Notes under the pieces: model-generated
The model's input: only the letters and a program-made list of their open reading frames with translations
What the model was told of the DNA's origin: nothing
The model's database searches: none
In this document: piece by piece, positions 55,001 through 64,000 of the stretch
Layout of the letters: every line of letters begins with the position of its first letter
How positions within the stretch are numbered: position 1 is the first letter of the stretch
Source of the DNA: Luidia sarsii
Lineage: Eukaryota > Echinodermata > Asteroidea > Paxillosida > Luidiidae
Length of the DNA stretch: 64,000 nucleotides
Assembly: GCA_949987565.1 (NCBI GenBank)
Contig: OX465112.1
Coordinates: 19,751,361 to 19,815,360 of the forward strand
Direction: 5' to 3'
Made by a program: the position numbers and the translations under genes

Positions 55001-58000
55001 TCTTTGTTGTGACGTGCCTTGGTATTTCTGATTTCACAGCTCCAGTTCTTGTTTGAGCTTCCTGCCAGACTCAAGAAATGCATTGAGATGAAAGCGTACA
55101 GTCAAGCAGTCAGGTGAGAAATACAGAGATTGACAGACAATGGTGCATTTGTCTTTTACTGGTTAATATGATTGATTGATTTATTGTCATATTTGTGTAG
55201 CAGTTTGTTAAGATTGTCGCAGCTGATTGATTGATTGATTGATTGATCAGTCGGTGGGTCGGTTGGTCAGTCGGTTGATCGATCGATAAATTAATCAATC
55301 AATCGATTTATTGATTGATTGAATGATTGATTAATTGAATCATTATTATTTCTGGTTTATTTGACTGTTAATAGCAGTCTAGAGACTGAATTAAAACAGC
55401 TTGCAAAATAACATTAAAATGGACACAAATATTATAAAATTTCTCTTGGAAATTTACAAAGAAAATTGAAAATTGAAAATTGAATTTTTTTTTTTAATTA
55501 ACGCAGGGAATTTACAAAAAACACAAGGTTACAAATTTCTTGGAACAAAATTGTGTGCTACTCAATGGCAATATTGGCGTACATGAGTAAGATTGAATTG
55601 TGTTATTGTGGATTTGTTATAGATATTATGTCAAGGCTCGTGCTGTATTACAACAATACCAACACATGTCATCATTCCATGGCATTCAGCAAGACTGTAA
55701 TGAGATTGTCAACGAGCTGCGCAGGAAACTCCGGGAGCAGTTTAGCAATCGAGAGGTAATGAGTCCATAAGTCATTGTATATATAAGACTATATAAGATT
55801 TATAAGATTTGCATGGTGGAAGTACGAAATGGAAGGTTTGTGGTGACACCATGTAGCACTTCTCTTTCAAGAAGGAGTGTGACTCTGAAAAGAGCCGGTA
55901 ACTCAACAGTCTACTGATGATGGGCAGAGTAGTAGTCTAACGCTGGTACGCAAGACCAGAGGTCTCGGGTTCAAATTTTCCGAACCAAAAAAATTATTTG
56001 TCATTTTTCAAAAACTTTCTAAAGTTCCTAGTCAGTTTTCGTTTATTTATTTGACTGGGGTTATTTTTGTCAGAAAGTAGTTTTGTAACATTTTTGTTTG
56101 ACCATTTGGGTCCAATTGCTTTGCAGTCAAGTGCCAAGCAGCTAGCAGAGAGTGTGGACCTGCTTCTGCAGTTGAAAGAACCGCCTGATGAACTTTGTGA
56201 TGAATTTCTGTCCCAGTAAGTGTCTTGTTAAAGTTGCTGGTTCGATGGAGGGAACCAGTGACCCATGCATTGGTTCCCACACCAGATATTACTGGATGAC
56301 AAAGGGAACCAGTGATTCATGTATTGGACCCTACACCAGACATTGCTGGTTGGATGGAGGGACCCAGTTATCCATGCATTGGTCACACCAGATATTACTG
56401 GATGACAGAGGGAACCACTGATCCATATATTGGTTCCCACACCAGACATTGCTGGTTGGATGGAGGGAACCACTGACCTATGCATTGGTTCCCACACCAG
56501 ACATTGCTGGTTTGACAGAGGGAACCAGTGATTAAATCACTGATTGAAATTTCCAACCATGATAAAACAAATAGACCTACACAAGACTCATTCTGATTTT
56601 TTGACCTTCATTTGATTTCAGTGCCAAAGAGAAACTTGATGAAGACTTGGAAGAGATTGCGTCTCATGTGGATCCTAGTGCAGTTGGTGCCAAACAGACG
56701 GAAGGGAGTGTAGACACAGAGAGTGAGGATACCAGACCATCTGAGAAACTCATGCGCAGCATTCCAATGGTAAAGTATTGTATTCACGACAAGCATAAGA
56801 TTACGCTAAGCTTTGAATCATAGCATCTGTATCAAGACTACCACCTGAGCTATGGAGGTAACGGCCTTCCTTATTGGTCAGCTATCTCTCAAGGAAGCCC
56901 TTGCGCTCCTTGATAACCTGGAAGAAGCAGGACCCCCGACCCCAGACACTTCAGAACAGCTCCAGCCGTACTTTGAGGCCTGGTCCACCCATCCCCCAGA
57001 TAGCAATCTACCAAGAAAGCCCTCGGTACAACTGAACAGATTGCAGTCTGGGGCATGGGCGCTATGCAGCAACCATGAAAGAATAGGGGAATCACGGACT
57101 CTGACCTCTGTCCATGCATGGCGCTATCTTTAAGAAGTAATTTATAAGCTTTCTGTATTTTGTCTCTGACTGACTTTCAGGATATCTTGGAGTTTGTTGA
57201 CAATAGTTGTAACAGCTTCTTAAGTAACATCAGTCTCCTGATAGCATCTTACAAGGAGCTCTTTGTAGACCGGCCAGCCACGGAGTAAGTCTACTCAAAG
57301 ATTCATTTTCATCTTTCCTTCCCAGAAAGCTTCACACACAATACAGTCCCCCACCATATGATCTTGCCCTTTTTAAGAGAAATGTCAATAGATCGATTGC
57401 GCAACCACAGTTTACATGCTGTCACATGACTTATAGTGGGTATTTTGGCATCTCATTTGGTGCAGAACAGGAGTGGAAATGAGCAAAGAAGACTATCATA
57501 TCGTCCACATTTTTCTTTGTACATTTCCATCGCTGCTCTGTGCCCAATTAGATGACAAGATACCCACTTCATGTCACGTGATTGTATGTAAACAGGGGTC
57601 ACACAATCGGTCTATTCCTATATCCAGCCTTCCTGAGTCTCTCTCTATCTTCTTCTTTCCTTAGCCCTTAACCTTGAGTGGCTTTATAGCCTTGTTTTGT
57701 GCGAGGTTGCATTTAGAATACAAAACAAAAACAATCCCTTCGCAGTCCAACTTTTGCTTTTTTGAATAACTCTCAAAAGTTAGAGGGCCTGACGTTTCGA
57801 TCCTAGCAGGACCTTTCTCAAAGGCAAAGTGACCTTTTGTATGACGAACAAACTTCAGATGGTCTAGCATTCCACTCCTAGCAGAACCTTTCCCAGAGGC
57901 AAAAAACACTGTAAAAGGTTCTGGTTTGCATCACAATGTTGTATCCTTTAGATGTTTTCAACTTCTATGCCATTTGGGTAATTTGAGTCAATAGTTTCCA

Positions 58001-61000
58001 ACATTTGTGCATTACTTTGTTTGTGTGGATTTTCATCTGAACATTGTACAGTAGTTGCCAGGAGCTTGAGGTATTGGTGGAAGTGGCCCATACTAAGCTG
58101 GCTGAGTTTGTGAATTCACGGATGCAGTTGTATTTCACCTACGTAGACGGCAGGATAAAAAATGAGGTATGAACAAAGGCATAATCAAAATCTTATCATA
58201 AATAGTTATTATATGATTTGCATCAAGGATAATTTACTCCAACAAGAGTTGAACAAAGACATAACAATCTAATCATAGATGTATGATTTGCATCAAGGAG
58301 AATTTACTTTAACAAAGGTTTGCCCTACTTGACATGTATTTAGACACTGTATGCTCAGTGCTTTGTCTGATTGCCTGCTGAAAAAGATACAGGCAGCTTG
58401 GGCGGGATTTGAACCTACGACTCCTGCTTTCTAGTGCAGACCTCTTAACCACCTGACCACCAGTCATAGCCATGACACTCATAATGGTTCTATGTCAGGA
58501 CATCCTGATGTAAATCTTAAAATTTAGTGGGCCTGACGTTTCGATCCTAGCAGGACCTTTCTCAAAGGCAGAGTGACAAGGATAAAACAGATACATGTAC
58601 ATGAAGGAAGGGGGGAGAGAGTGAATAGGACACGGATGAGAAACAGAGGACAAAGAGTGAAGCTGGTAGGGAGAGATCAAAGGGAAAGGCAATGAGTAGG
58701 GTAGGGATTAGTGAGAAGAGGGGGAAATATCAAAGAGAAGGGCAAGGAGTAGGGTAGGGATTAGTGAGAAGAGGGGGAAAGATCAAAGAGAGAAGTGTGA
58801 AGGACTGAACACAAAAGAAGGATTATCAGAAAGCTGCATGGTGTTAGTCATTACCCTCCTGGATGGTTAAAAAAAAGAAGATCTCTTGCTTGCTTCTTGA
58901 CCAAATCCAATTGCACCCATTTTGTTTTGCAGAAGAGCACTGTAGACAACTCCCTCTTAGTGCGAGCACTGGATCGTTTCTATCGCCGACTTCTTGCCAC
59001 AGACCGCCTGGTACCCCAACTCAAGATCATAGAGCGTGCCTCGGCTATCATTGCCCAGTGTGGCCATGAGAGGGCGCTGTTCTATTTTGATGGTCTGAAA
59101 CGCCACTTCTCAGGTGTGTAAAGTAGGATGCAGGTTGGAAGTTAAGAATCATTATGATATATCAGTCATGGCTTGATGGTATAGTGTATTTTTATCTTGG
59201 TTTTTTCATTATTTTTGTCGTGGGTTGAACAGACTCAACACATCATTCCTCAAGAAGATAGTTCATTGTGATTTGTAACCCAAGGAAAAAAAACCCAAAC
59301 CAACAGGACTGCCACTCCAAAGTAAATGTCATTGATGTCATGACCATGAACTTGTTCGTACTTTGCAGAGTGCATGACGGATATCCGGCAAACACTTTGT
59401 GCGCCCAGGATTGCCGGTAAGAAAGACAAGCCTGATATGGTGGATCTGCTGAACACGACGTCAACATCAATGGTGGAGCAGATCAAAGTCATCCTTACAA
59501 ACCTCAAGGTGAACTTTTACAAGGATAGGTCAAACAGACTTTTAGCTTTAGCCTCAATCCCCCAAGCATTTGAAGAAAAAAAATCAGGCAAATTCCCCCA
59601 AAACAAGGCCATAAAGCCACTCAAGGTTAAGGGCTAAGGAAAGAAGGAGATAGAGAGGGACTCAGGAAGACTGGAGATAGGAATTAACATTCCTCTTAAA
59701 AAGGGCAAGATCGTAGGCAGGGGAAAACATGAACCAGGAAGGGAATTCCAGAGAGAGACTGAACGAGGGAAGAAGCTGTTCTGATACTTCTAAAAAATCT
59801 GAACCTAAGAAATGCAACAGCTTTGATTGTGCTGCCATTGAGAAAGGTCTAGCGACTGTTAGGATCAATACTGCTGGCCCTGTAAATCTAAAAAATTAGA
59901 GGGCCTGACATTTCGATCCTAGCAGGACCTTTCTCAAAGGCCTTTGCCTTTGAGAAAGGTCCTGCTAGGATCAAAACATCAGGCTCTCTAACTTTTGAGA
60001 TTTATGTATTGCTTGTCATTTTAGTCAGTGAACAGTTTTCAACAGTTTTTTTGTATGTACTTCATGTGCCAGATTTGACTTGCATGTAAACATACCGTTA
60101 GTGTACTTGTATTGATTGATTGCACAGCTTTTCCGAAAGTTTTGTGAGTTTTAAAATTTGCCATTATTGAAAAAACAACAACTGGTAGTGGTCATGGCCA
60201 CTGGAAAGTGTCCCGGTGTGAAGTGGGTAATGAGTTTTGTCTTCTCCTTGTTTCCCACAGGCGTTCATAGCCAGTGATATAACCTTCTCCCACACGCCGT
60301 ATTTCAAAGGTCCATTCTGCCAGCAGGACGTCAGAGAAGGTCTACTAGTAGCTTTCTGCAGACACGTCTTCACTGCCTCTTGTGTAAGTCCCTCATTGAA
60401 CTCAACATTGGATCATAGATATAACGTGATGTTTGCTTCGACGTGATTGGTATCAGGCAAAGCACTGAGCACTCTGTGCTTTTTGCATTGAGCAGGGTTA
60501 ACCCTCATTAAAATACATTCTCCTTCATGCAAACATCATGCTATATCTATGATGCAACGTGATACCCGCCGCTATACAATATTCAAATCCATCTCTATCT
60601 CTATCTATCTCTATCAAAATTAGTGGCGGGGTGATGTGAATATGTCTTTTTCTTTTGCTGACAAAATTGTAACAAATGAAGTGTTAATGCAAGCAATCTT
60701 TGCTGTGATGTATTTGAATGTGTGTGTAGGACCTGTGTCATGGTATGGGAGACAGGGCTTCCTCTGCTGCACCAGCGCTCATCCTCATTCTCTCCAGACT
60801 CTTGCTAGACCTTGAAGCTTCTACTATTACCCAACTGGTGAGTTCATCAGAAGAGTGAAAATCTGGCAAAATAATGGAACTAATGGAATGATTCAAAATA
60901 TTGACAAAATACAGCGGGACTTGGACTCAAGACCTCTGGATTAATAGTTGACTATTCGGGAAGGCCACCATCTAAGGGCTGTGTAGCTTAAGAGCACTAG

Positions 61001-64000
61001 TACGTTATTCCAGAGGTCTCGGGTTCAAGTCCCTGTCCAGTCAAAGTTTTCTTTGCTAATTTTCCCATTGATTCAAAATTTTGTTGAACAAATAACGTAA
61101 AATAGACTTGAACAGATTTAACAATTTTGTGAACCAAAAATTGAATGATTATGTGAGCCAATAATGAATGCAGATTCTGTTTAATCTTCCTGCGATCTCT
61201 TGTGGACGTGTTCTCCTCTAGATTGTCCTGGCTGATGAGTTGTTCAACATTGACAGCCGTCGAGGCTTGACGCAAACATCAACGCTGTGTTCAGAGGCAC
61301 AGCAATCGGCTCAGACATTGCTCAACCATTATGTCAAAGTTCAAGGACTTCAAATATCACAGGTCAGATTGAAGTCAAACAAACAAAGGAAGACTAGCGC
61401 CCCAATCTGGCAAAGACTAGTTGACTATTAGGGCTGGATAGCTCAGATGGAAGAGCACTGGTACGTTAATCCAGAGGTCTTTGGTTCATGTCCCGGTCTA
61501 GACAAACTTTTCTTTGCCAATTTTTCAATTAGGTCAGATTGAAGATAACACAGCTAGAGACTTTCTAGAAGTAATGTATTTGCGTACCAGCGCTCTTACC
61601 ATCTGAGCTATCCAGCCCTTAGATGGTGGCCTTCCCAAATAGTCAACTAGTCTTTGGCACACCAGCGCTCTTACCATCTGAGCTATCCAGCCCTTAGATG
61701 GTGGCCTTCCCAAATAGTAAACTAGTCTTTGGCACACCAGCGCTCTTACCATCTGATCTATCTAGCACTTAGATGGTGGCCTTCCCAAATAGTAAATTAG
61801 TCTTTGTCAGGGTGGGGGCACCATTCAGACGCATTTAACCATTAACTGCCATATATCTCAAAGCACCCGAGGTCTCAGGTTCAAGTCCCGGTCCAATCAA
61901 AGTTTTCTTTTCCATTTTTTCATTCTTTTCCATTTGTATCATCAATTACCTTTGTAGATGCTTCGGAAGAGTGTAGAAACAAGGGATTGGTTGAACACCA
62001 TAGAACCTAGAACGGTACGCGCTGTGATGAAGCGTGTTGTAGAAGACATTACCACGATTGATGGTCAAGTGGGGGCGCTATACGAGGAAGGAATACGCAA
62101 AGCTCACAGCAGCGATTCTAGTCGTAGAGCGTTGAGTTACAGCATCTCTAAACAGCAGCAGCAGAGAATGCAGAGAAGCTATGCTTCAAGGTATTCGCTC
62201 GGTCTTCTTGATTCCATCCTTGATATTTCATTTCTGAATTATTTAATTGAATATTTTATATTTCATTGACTTGATGGCCCGTACAGAGTGCTGCAGGATA
62301 CTTAAAGGCCCCATACAACATTGTTAAAGGTCAAACGATTGCCACAGTTTGTGTGTTAAACCATAAAACATTCTAAAAATGAAATCCTGTGAAGGTTTTG
62401 TTTAAAACTTGACAATAGTGATGCCAGGATTCGGAGGGCCTTTCACATTGTCAAACCACAGCGGACCCCAAATGGGGTGCCCCAAGTCGTAAACATTCCT
62501 TCGATGGATTTATAAGAAGGATTTCCCTTTCATGTTTTCATTGATTTTGTATGTCATCTTATGATTTGAGATATTGATTGTCACCTTTGCAGTAGCAACT
62601 TTGATACCAGCTTAATGAGCAACATACAGAAATTATTTTCTGAACGGATTGAGATTTTCACCAGTGTGGAGTTTTCCAAGGTCTCCATCCTCACTGGAAT
62701 TGTCAAGATCAGTCTCAAGGTATGGATAGACTTCTGGCAAGTGGAAGGTTTGCGGTGACACCATGTAGCACTTCTCTTTCTAGAAGGAGTGTGGCTCTGA
62801 AAAGAGCCGGGAACTCAACGTTTCGGGGAGTGTGTACTCTGTCCTTAGTCAGGAGACCGTCTCCTGACGATAGGCAGAGTATAACGTTGAAGTGCAACAT
62901 ACATGGTGTCACCGCAAACCTTCCAGTATTTCCACCACGCAAACCTTCAAGTTTTATCAGACTTCTGGCAGTTAATCAATCTCAAACATTAGGAGGACGG
63001 GACGTTTGGATCCTCACAGGTTCTTTCTCAGAGGCTTAGAGAAAGGCCCAGCTAGGATCTTAGACCCTGTTTGTTGATATTTGCTTGTTGGTCATTTTAG
63101 TTAGTAAGCAGTTTGCAACAGTTTTGCATTTGTGCTCCGCTCTGCATAAAAGGTACTCAGGTCACTGTATGTGGTCTCATGTACAGGGCCAGTCAGTTTT
63201 ATCTTTGTTTGATTTGAGTGTGAATTTGTTTCTGATTTTGCAGACGTTTTTAGAGTGTGTGAGACTGAGGACGTTTGGCCGTTACGGTTTACAGCAGATT
63301 CAGGTAGACACTCAATACCTGAATTTGTATCTCTGGCGCTTTGTCTCTGATGAGAAGTAAGTAATGTATGTCCTGAGTTAATTGAGAATTAGAATTTTGA
63401 AAAATGGCAACCATCTAAGGGCTGGATAGCTCAGATGGTAAGAGCACTGCTACGCAGAACCAGAGGTCTCGGGTTCAAGTCCCGGTCAGTGTAATATTGT
63501 CGCGTAAGCAATCAGTGTTGAATAATTTACCAGTGTTAAGTTTCTTAAAAGATTTTGTGGTCTTTTGTGGTCTTGATATGTTAGTAGGCTAGTGTTTGTT
63601 TAAGGAAGATTTTGCTTATAGGTCTTGTAAGGATTGAAAAGTCAACTCCTCAAATGAGGCCTGTTTCCACTTCACCCCAAAAAATGCGATTATTTGGATC
63701 GCGATTTGAATCGCGATTCAAACTCCATCTTTTTTTTGCGTGTTTGGACACAATAAACGCGATTATCAGTGGGATTGCAATCGGGACTGCAATCGGCTCC
63801 CGATTATTTGCGGTGCAATTTTTGGGCCTGTGTGGACATAAAAAAACCAACGTTTTTTGAATCGCGATTATTTTCGTAGTGGAAATGGCTCTAATTTTTG
63901 AAGATTATCAAATCTCCAGTAATTTGTGTTAGTAAGCAGTTATTAATATTTCTCTATTTAAGGACTCGGATGCTGTTATTTTCACCTTTTTGCAGCTCAT
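52023..64000 (+). CDS. VPS51: VPS51, GARP/EARP subunit (3' end outside window)
   Basis: VPS51 is the shared subunit of the GARP and EARP tethering complexes at the trans-Golgi and recycling endosomes. Exons: 52023-52041, 52851-53063, 53624-53709, 54474-54629, 55040-55113, 55623-55755, 56127-56215, 56622-56769, 57181-57284, 58052-58166, 58933-59113, 59369-59508, 60261-60383, 60730-60837, 61222-61362, 61958-62190, 62593-62719 and 63244-63356. A probable last exon starts at 63996. All phases agree; 767 codons are visible (human protein 782). Landmarks: [45 protein letters not shown] (Vps51 domain) with the following coiled coil [101 protein letters not shown]. Start: MATTKEG at the CAACATGG context. 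Confidence 0.95.
53096..53190 (+). repeat. GTTTGCGGTGACACCGTG repeat
   Basis: AAGGTTTGCGGTGACACCGT, TTCAAGGAGTGTGGCTCTGA, AAGAGCTGGTAGCTTGACGT, TTCGGGTAGTGTGTACTCTG in VPS51 intron 2, starting 33 bp past the exon 2 donor. Confidence 0.75.
53873..54226. mobile_element. TTAA-type MITE copy
   Basis: AGGCCCTATACAACATTGGT at the left, ATGTTATATTGGGCCT at the right, with a TTAA on the left flank; the right flank is GTTA. The central hairpin is AATAGTTTATTACTCGTGAG. Confidence 0.75.
54690..54850 (+). mobile_element. Diverged SINE body with MITE fragment
   Basis: TTGCATCCACTTTGTGTCAT, TAGGTTTACAACAATTG, then a GTATCGATTGCGCGATGTCA end of the GATCGATTG-type MITE, then a B-box remnant GTCTCGGGTTCAAACTCTGG. 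Nested, decayed. Confidence 0.5.
55225..55335. repeat. GATT simple repeat
   Basis: GATTGATTGATTGATTGATC followed by diverged (TCGG/TCAATCGA) relatives, in VPS51 intron 5. Confidence 0.9.
55812..56030. repeat. GTTTGTGGTGACACCATG repeat plus SINE tail
   Basis: GGAAGGTTTGTGGTGACACC ... AAAGAGCCGGTAACTCAACA, then CTACTGATGATGGGCAGAGT (an intact CTGATGA), then a SINE B-box and tail (GGTCTCGGGTTCAAATTTTC). Confidence 0.7.
56236..56535. repeat. About 59-bp minisatellite in VPS51 intron 7
   Basis: Five units built on GGGAACCAGTGACCCATGCA, TTGGTTCCCACACCAGA, with alternating endings ATTACTGGATGACA and ATTGCTGGTTGGATGG, which suggests amplification as dimers. Confidence 0.85.
57316..57715 (+). mobile_element. 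LINE 3' end interrupted by a MITE
   Basis: LINE sequence (CAATACAGTCCCCCACCATA, CTTGCCCTTTTTAAGAGAAATGTCAA) up to about 57391, then a MITE (57393-57616: GATCGATTGCGCAACCACAG ... TCACACAATCGGTC), then the LINE resumes (ATTCCTATATCCAGCCTTCC) to TTTATAGCCTTGTTTTGTGCG. The uninterrupted copies at 7690-7912 and 59585-59805 define the join. Confidence 0.8.
57770..57905 (-). mobile_element. PLE motif copies
   Basis: TCTCAAAAGTTAGAGGGCCT, GACGTTTCGATCCTAGCAGG, ACCTTTCTCAAAGGC, then a decayed second copy (CATTCCACTCCTAGCAGAAC). Confidence 0.7.
58200..58495. mobile_element. Leu/Ser-like SINE, minus, with family tail
   Basis: Repeated GATTTGCATCAAGGAGAATTTACT tail segments, TTTGCCCTACTTGACATG, and reverse B box GGGCGGGATTTGAACCTACG followed by reverse D arm CTTAACCACCTGACCACC. 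Confidence 0.65.
58515..58865 (-). mobile_element. PLE 3' UTR fragment
   Basis: Collinear with the left arm of the 28445-29616 palindrome (TAAAATTTAGTGGGCCTGAC to GTGTTAGTCATTACCCTCCTGG) but truncated before the GIY-YIG reading frame. VPS51 intron 10. Confidence 0.85.
59585..59805 (-). mobile_element. LINE 3' end, minus orientation
   Basis: Reverse complement of the 7690-7912 type: tail CCCCCAAAACAAGGCCATAA, then [19 protein letters not shown] sequence on the minus strand. Confidence 0.65.
59890..60040. mobile_element. Inverted pair of PLE motifs (VPS51 intron 12)
   Basis: A minus copy (GGGCCTGACATTTCGATCCT) and a plus copy (GCCTTTGAGAAAGGTCCTGC, TAGGATCAAAACATCAGG) joined at CAAAGGCCTTTG. 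Confidence 0.7.
60425..60595. mobile_element. Second-family SINE/MITE tail
   Basis: GTATCAGGCAAAGCACTGAG, TTGAGCAGGGTTAACCCTCA, CATGCAAACATCATGCTATA, then GATGCAACGTGATACCCGCC shared with 31316-31345. Confidence 0.6.
60905..61060 (+). mobile_element. SINE copy (VPS51 intron 14)
   Basis: GGAAGGCCACCATCTAAGGG, AGGTCTCGGGTTCAAGTCCC, CAGTCAAAGTTTTCTTTGC. Confidence 0.7.
61395..61915. mobile_element. Head-to-head SINE cluster (VPS51 intron 15)
   Basis: A plus copy at 61395-61530, then a minus-oriented block with three tandem tRNA-front units (CGCTCTTACCATCTGAGCTA, TCCAGCCCTTAGATGGTGGC) at 61585-61800, then reverse body and a B-box piece. The third site in the window where only the front half is multiplied. 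Confidence 0.8.
62306..62420. mobile_element. Truncated TTAA-type MITE
   Basis: TTAA-AGGCCCCATACAACATTG left end with interior matching 53873-54226; no right end found. Confidence 0.6.
62743..63080. repeat. Inverted GTTTGCGGTGACACCATG repeats plus decayed PLE pair
   Basis: GGAAGGTTTGCGGTGACACC at 62745 and its inverse near 62910 flank CAACGTTTCGGGGAGTGTGT and TCTCCTGACGATAGGCAGAG. At 63000-63060 lie two weak PLE motif copies facing each other. Confidence 0.65.
63400..63500 (+). mobile_element. SINE tRNA-like unit
   Basis: TAGCTCAGATGGTAAGAGCA, ACCAGAGGTCTCGGGTTCAA, GTCCCGGTCAGTGTAA, downstream of VPS51 exon 18. Confidence 0.75.
63655..63895. mobile_element. AATCGCGATT-type MITE
   Basis: Bounded by GGCCTGTTTCCACTTC and inverted GTAGTGGAAATGGCTC. 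The interior has GATCGCGATTTGAATCGCGA and GGACACAATAAACGCGATTA. The most complete copy of this family in the window. Confidence 0.65.

Overview
The window is animal nuclear DNA: intron-rich genes with GT-AG junctions and interspersed repeats. The proteins place it in Metazoa. Repeat-dense introns, many TACATGTA-type tracts and the gene set suggest an invertebrate deuterostome, perhaps an echinoderm; that placement is inference and the species cannot be named from sequence alone. No operons, CRISPR arrays, phage or bacterial features are present.

Layout: (1) 1-12746, minus strand: three exons of a large acidic, low-complexity protein of unknown identity, running off the left edge. (2) 17206-21797, minus: complete ZRANB1/Trabid (K29/K33-preferring OTU deubiquitinase). 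(3) 23191-33221, plus: complete SUFU (Suppressor of fused, Hedgehog pathway), head-to-head with ZRANB1. (4) 36761-46213, minus: complete BOD1L1-like gene (Shg1/BOD1 domain). (5) 47160-47232, plus: tRNA-Lys(CUU). (6) 48116-51597, minus: a three-exon gene for an unrecognised 861-residue protein with four internal repeats. (7) 52023-64000, plus: VPS51 (GARP/EARP tethering subunit), 18 exons plus the start of a probable last one, running off the right edge. Exon chains were built by hand from splice sites; reading phase is consistent across every junction of all six protein genes.

The genes serve unrelated housekeeping and signalling roles, and no shared pathway is evident. Two pairs are divergent and could share promoter space: ZRANB1/SUFU (about 1.4 kb between start codons) and the 861-residue gene/VPS51 (425 bp between start codons).

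Introns and spacers are packed with mobile DNA: Penelope-like element (PLE) ends with a GIY-YIG endonuclease fragment and a hammerhead-like motif repeated about 20 times; tRNA-derived SINEs, including a 17-unit tandem array made only of their tRNA front half; a 1,172-bp near-perfect palindrome; a second palindrome of about 1.26 kb; a 1.44-kb hAT-like insertion splitting a SINE; and several MITE families with clean target-site duplications (9 bp, 8 bp, 6 bp, TTAA, TA). The most novel items are the 861-residue repeat protein, the acidic protein with 17 perfect-length 11-residue repeats, and the hammerhead-like PLE motif family.
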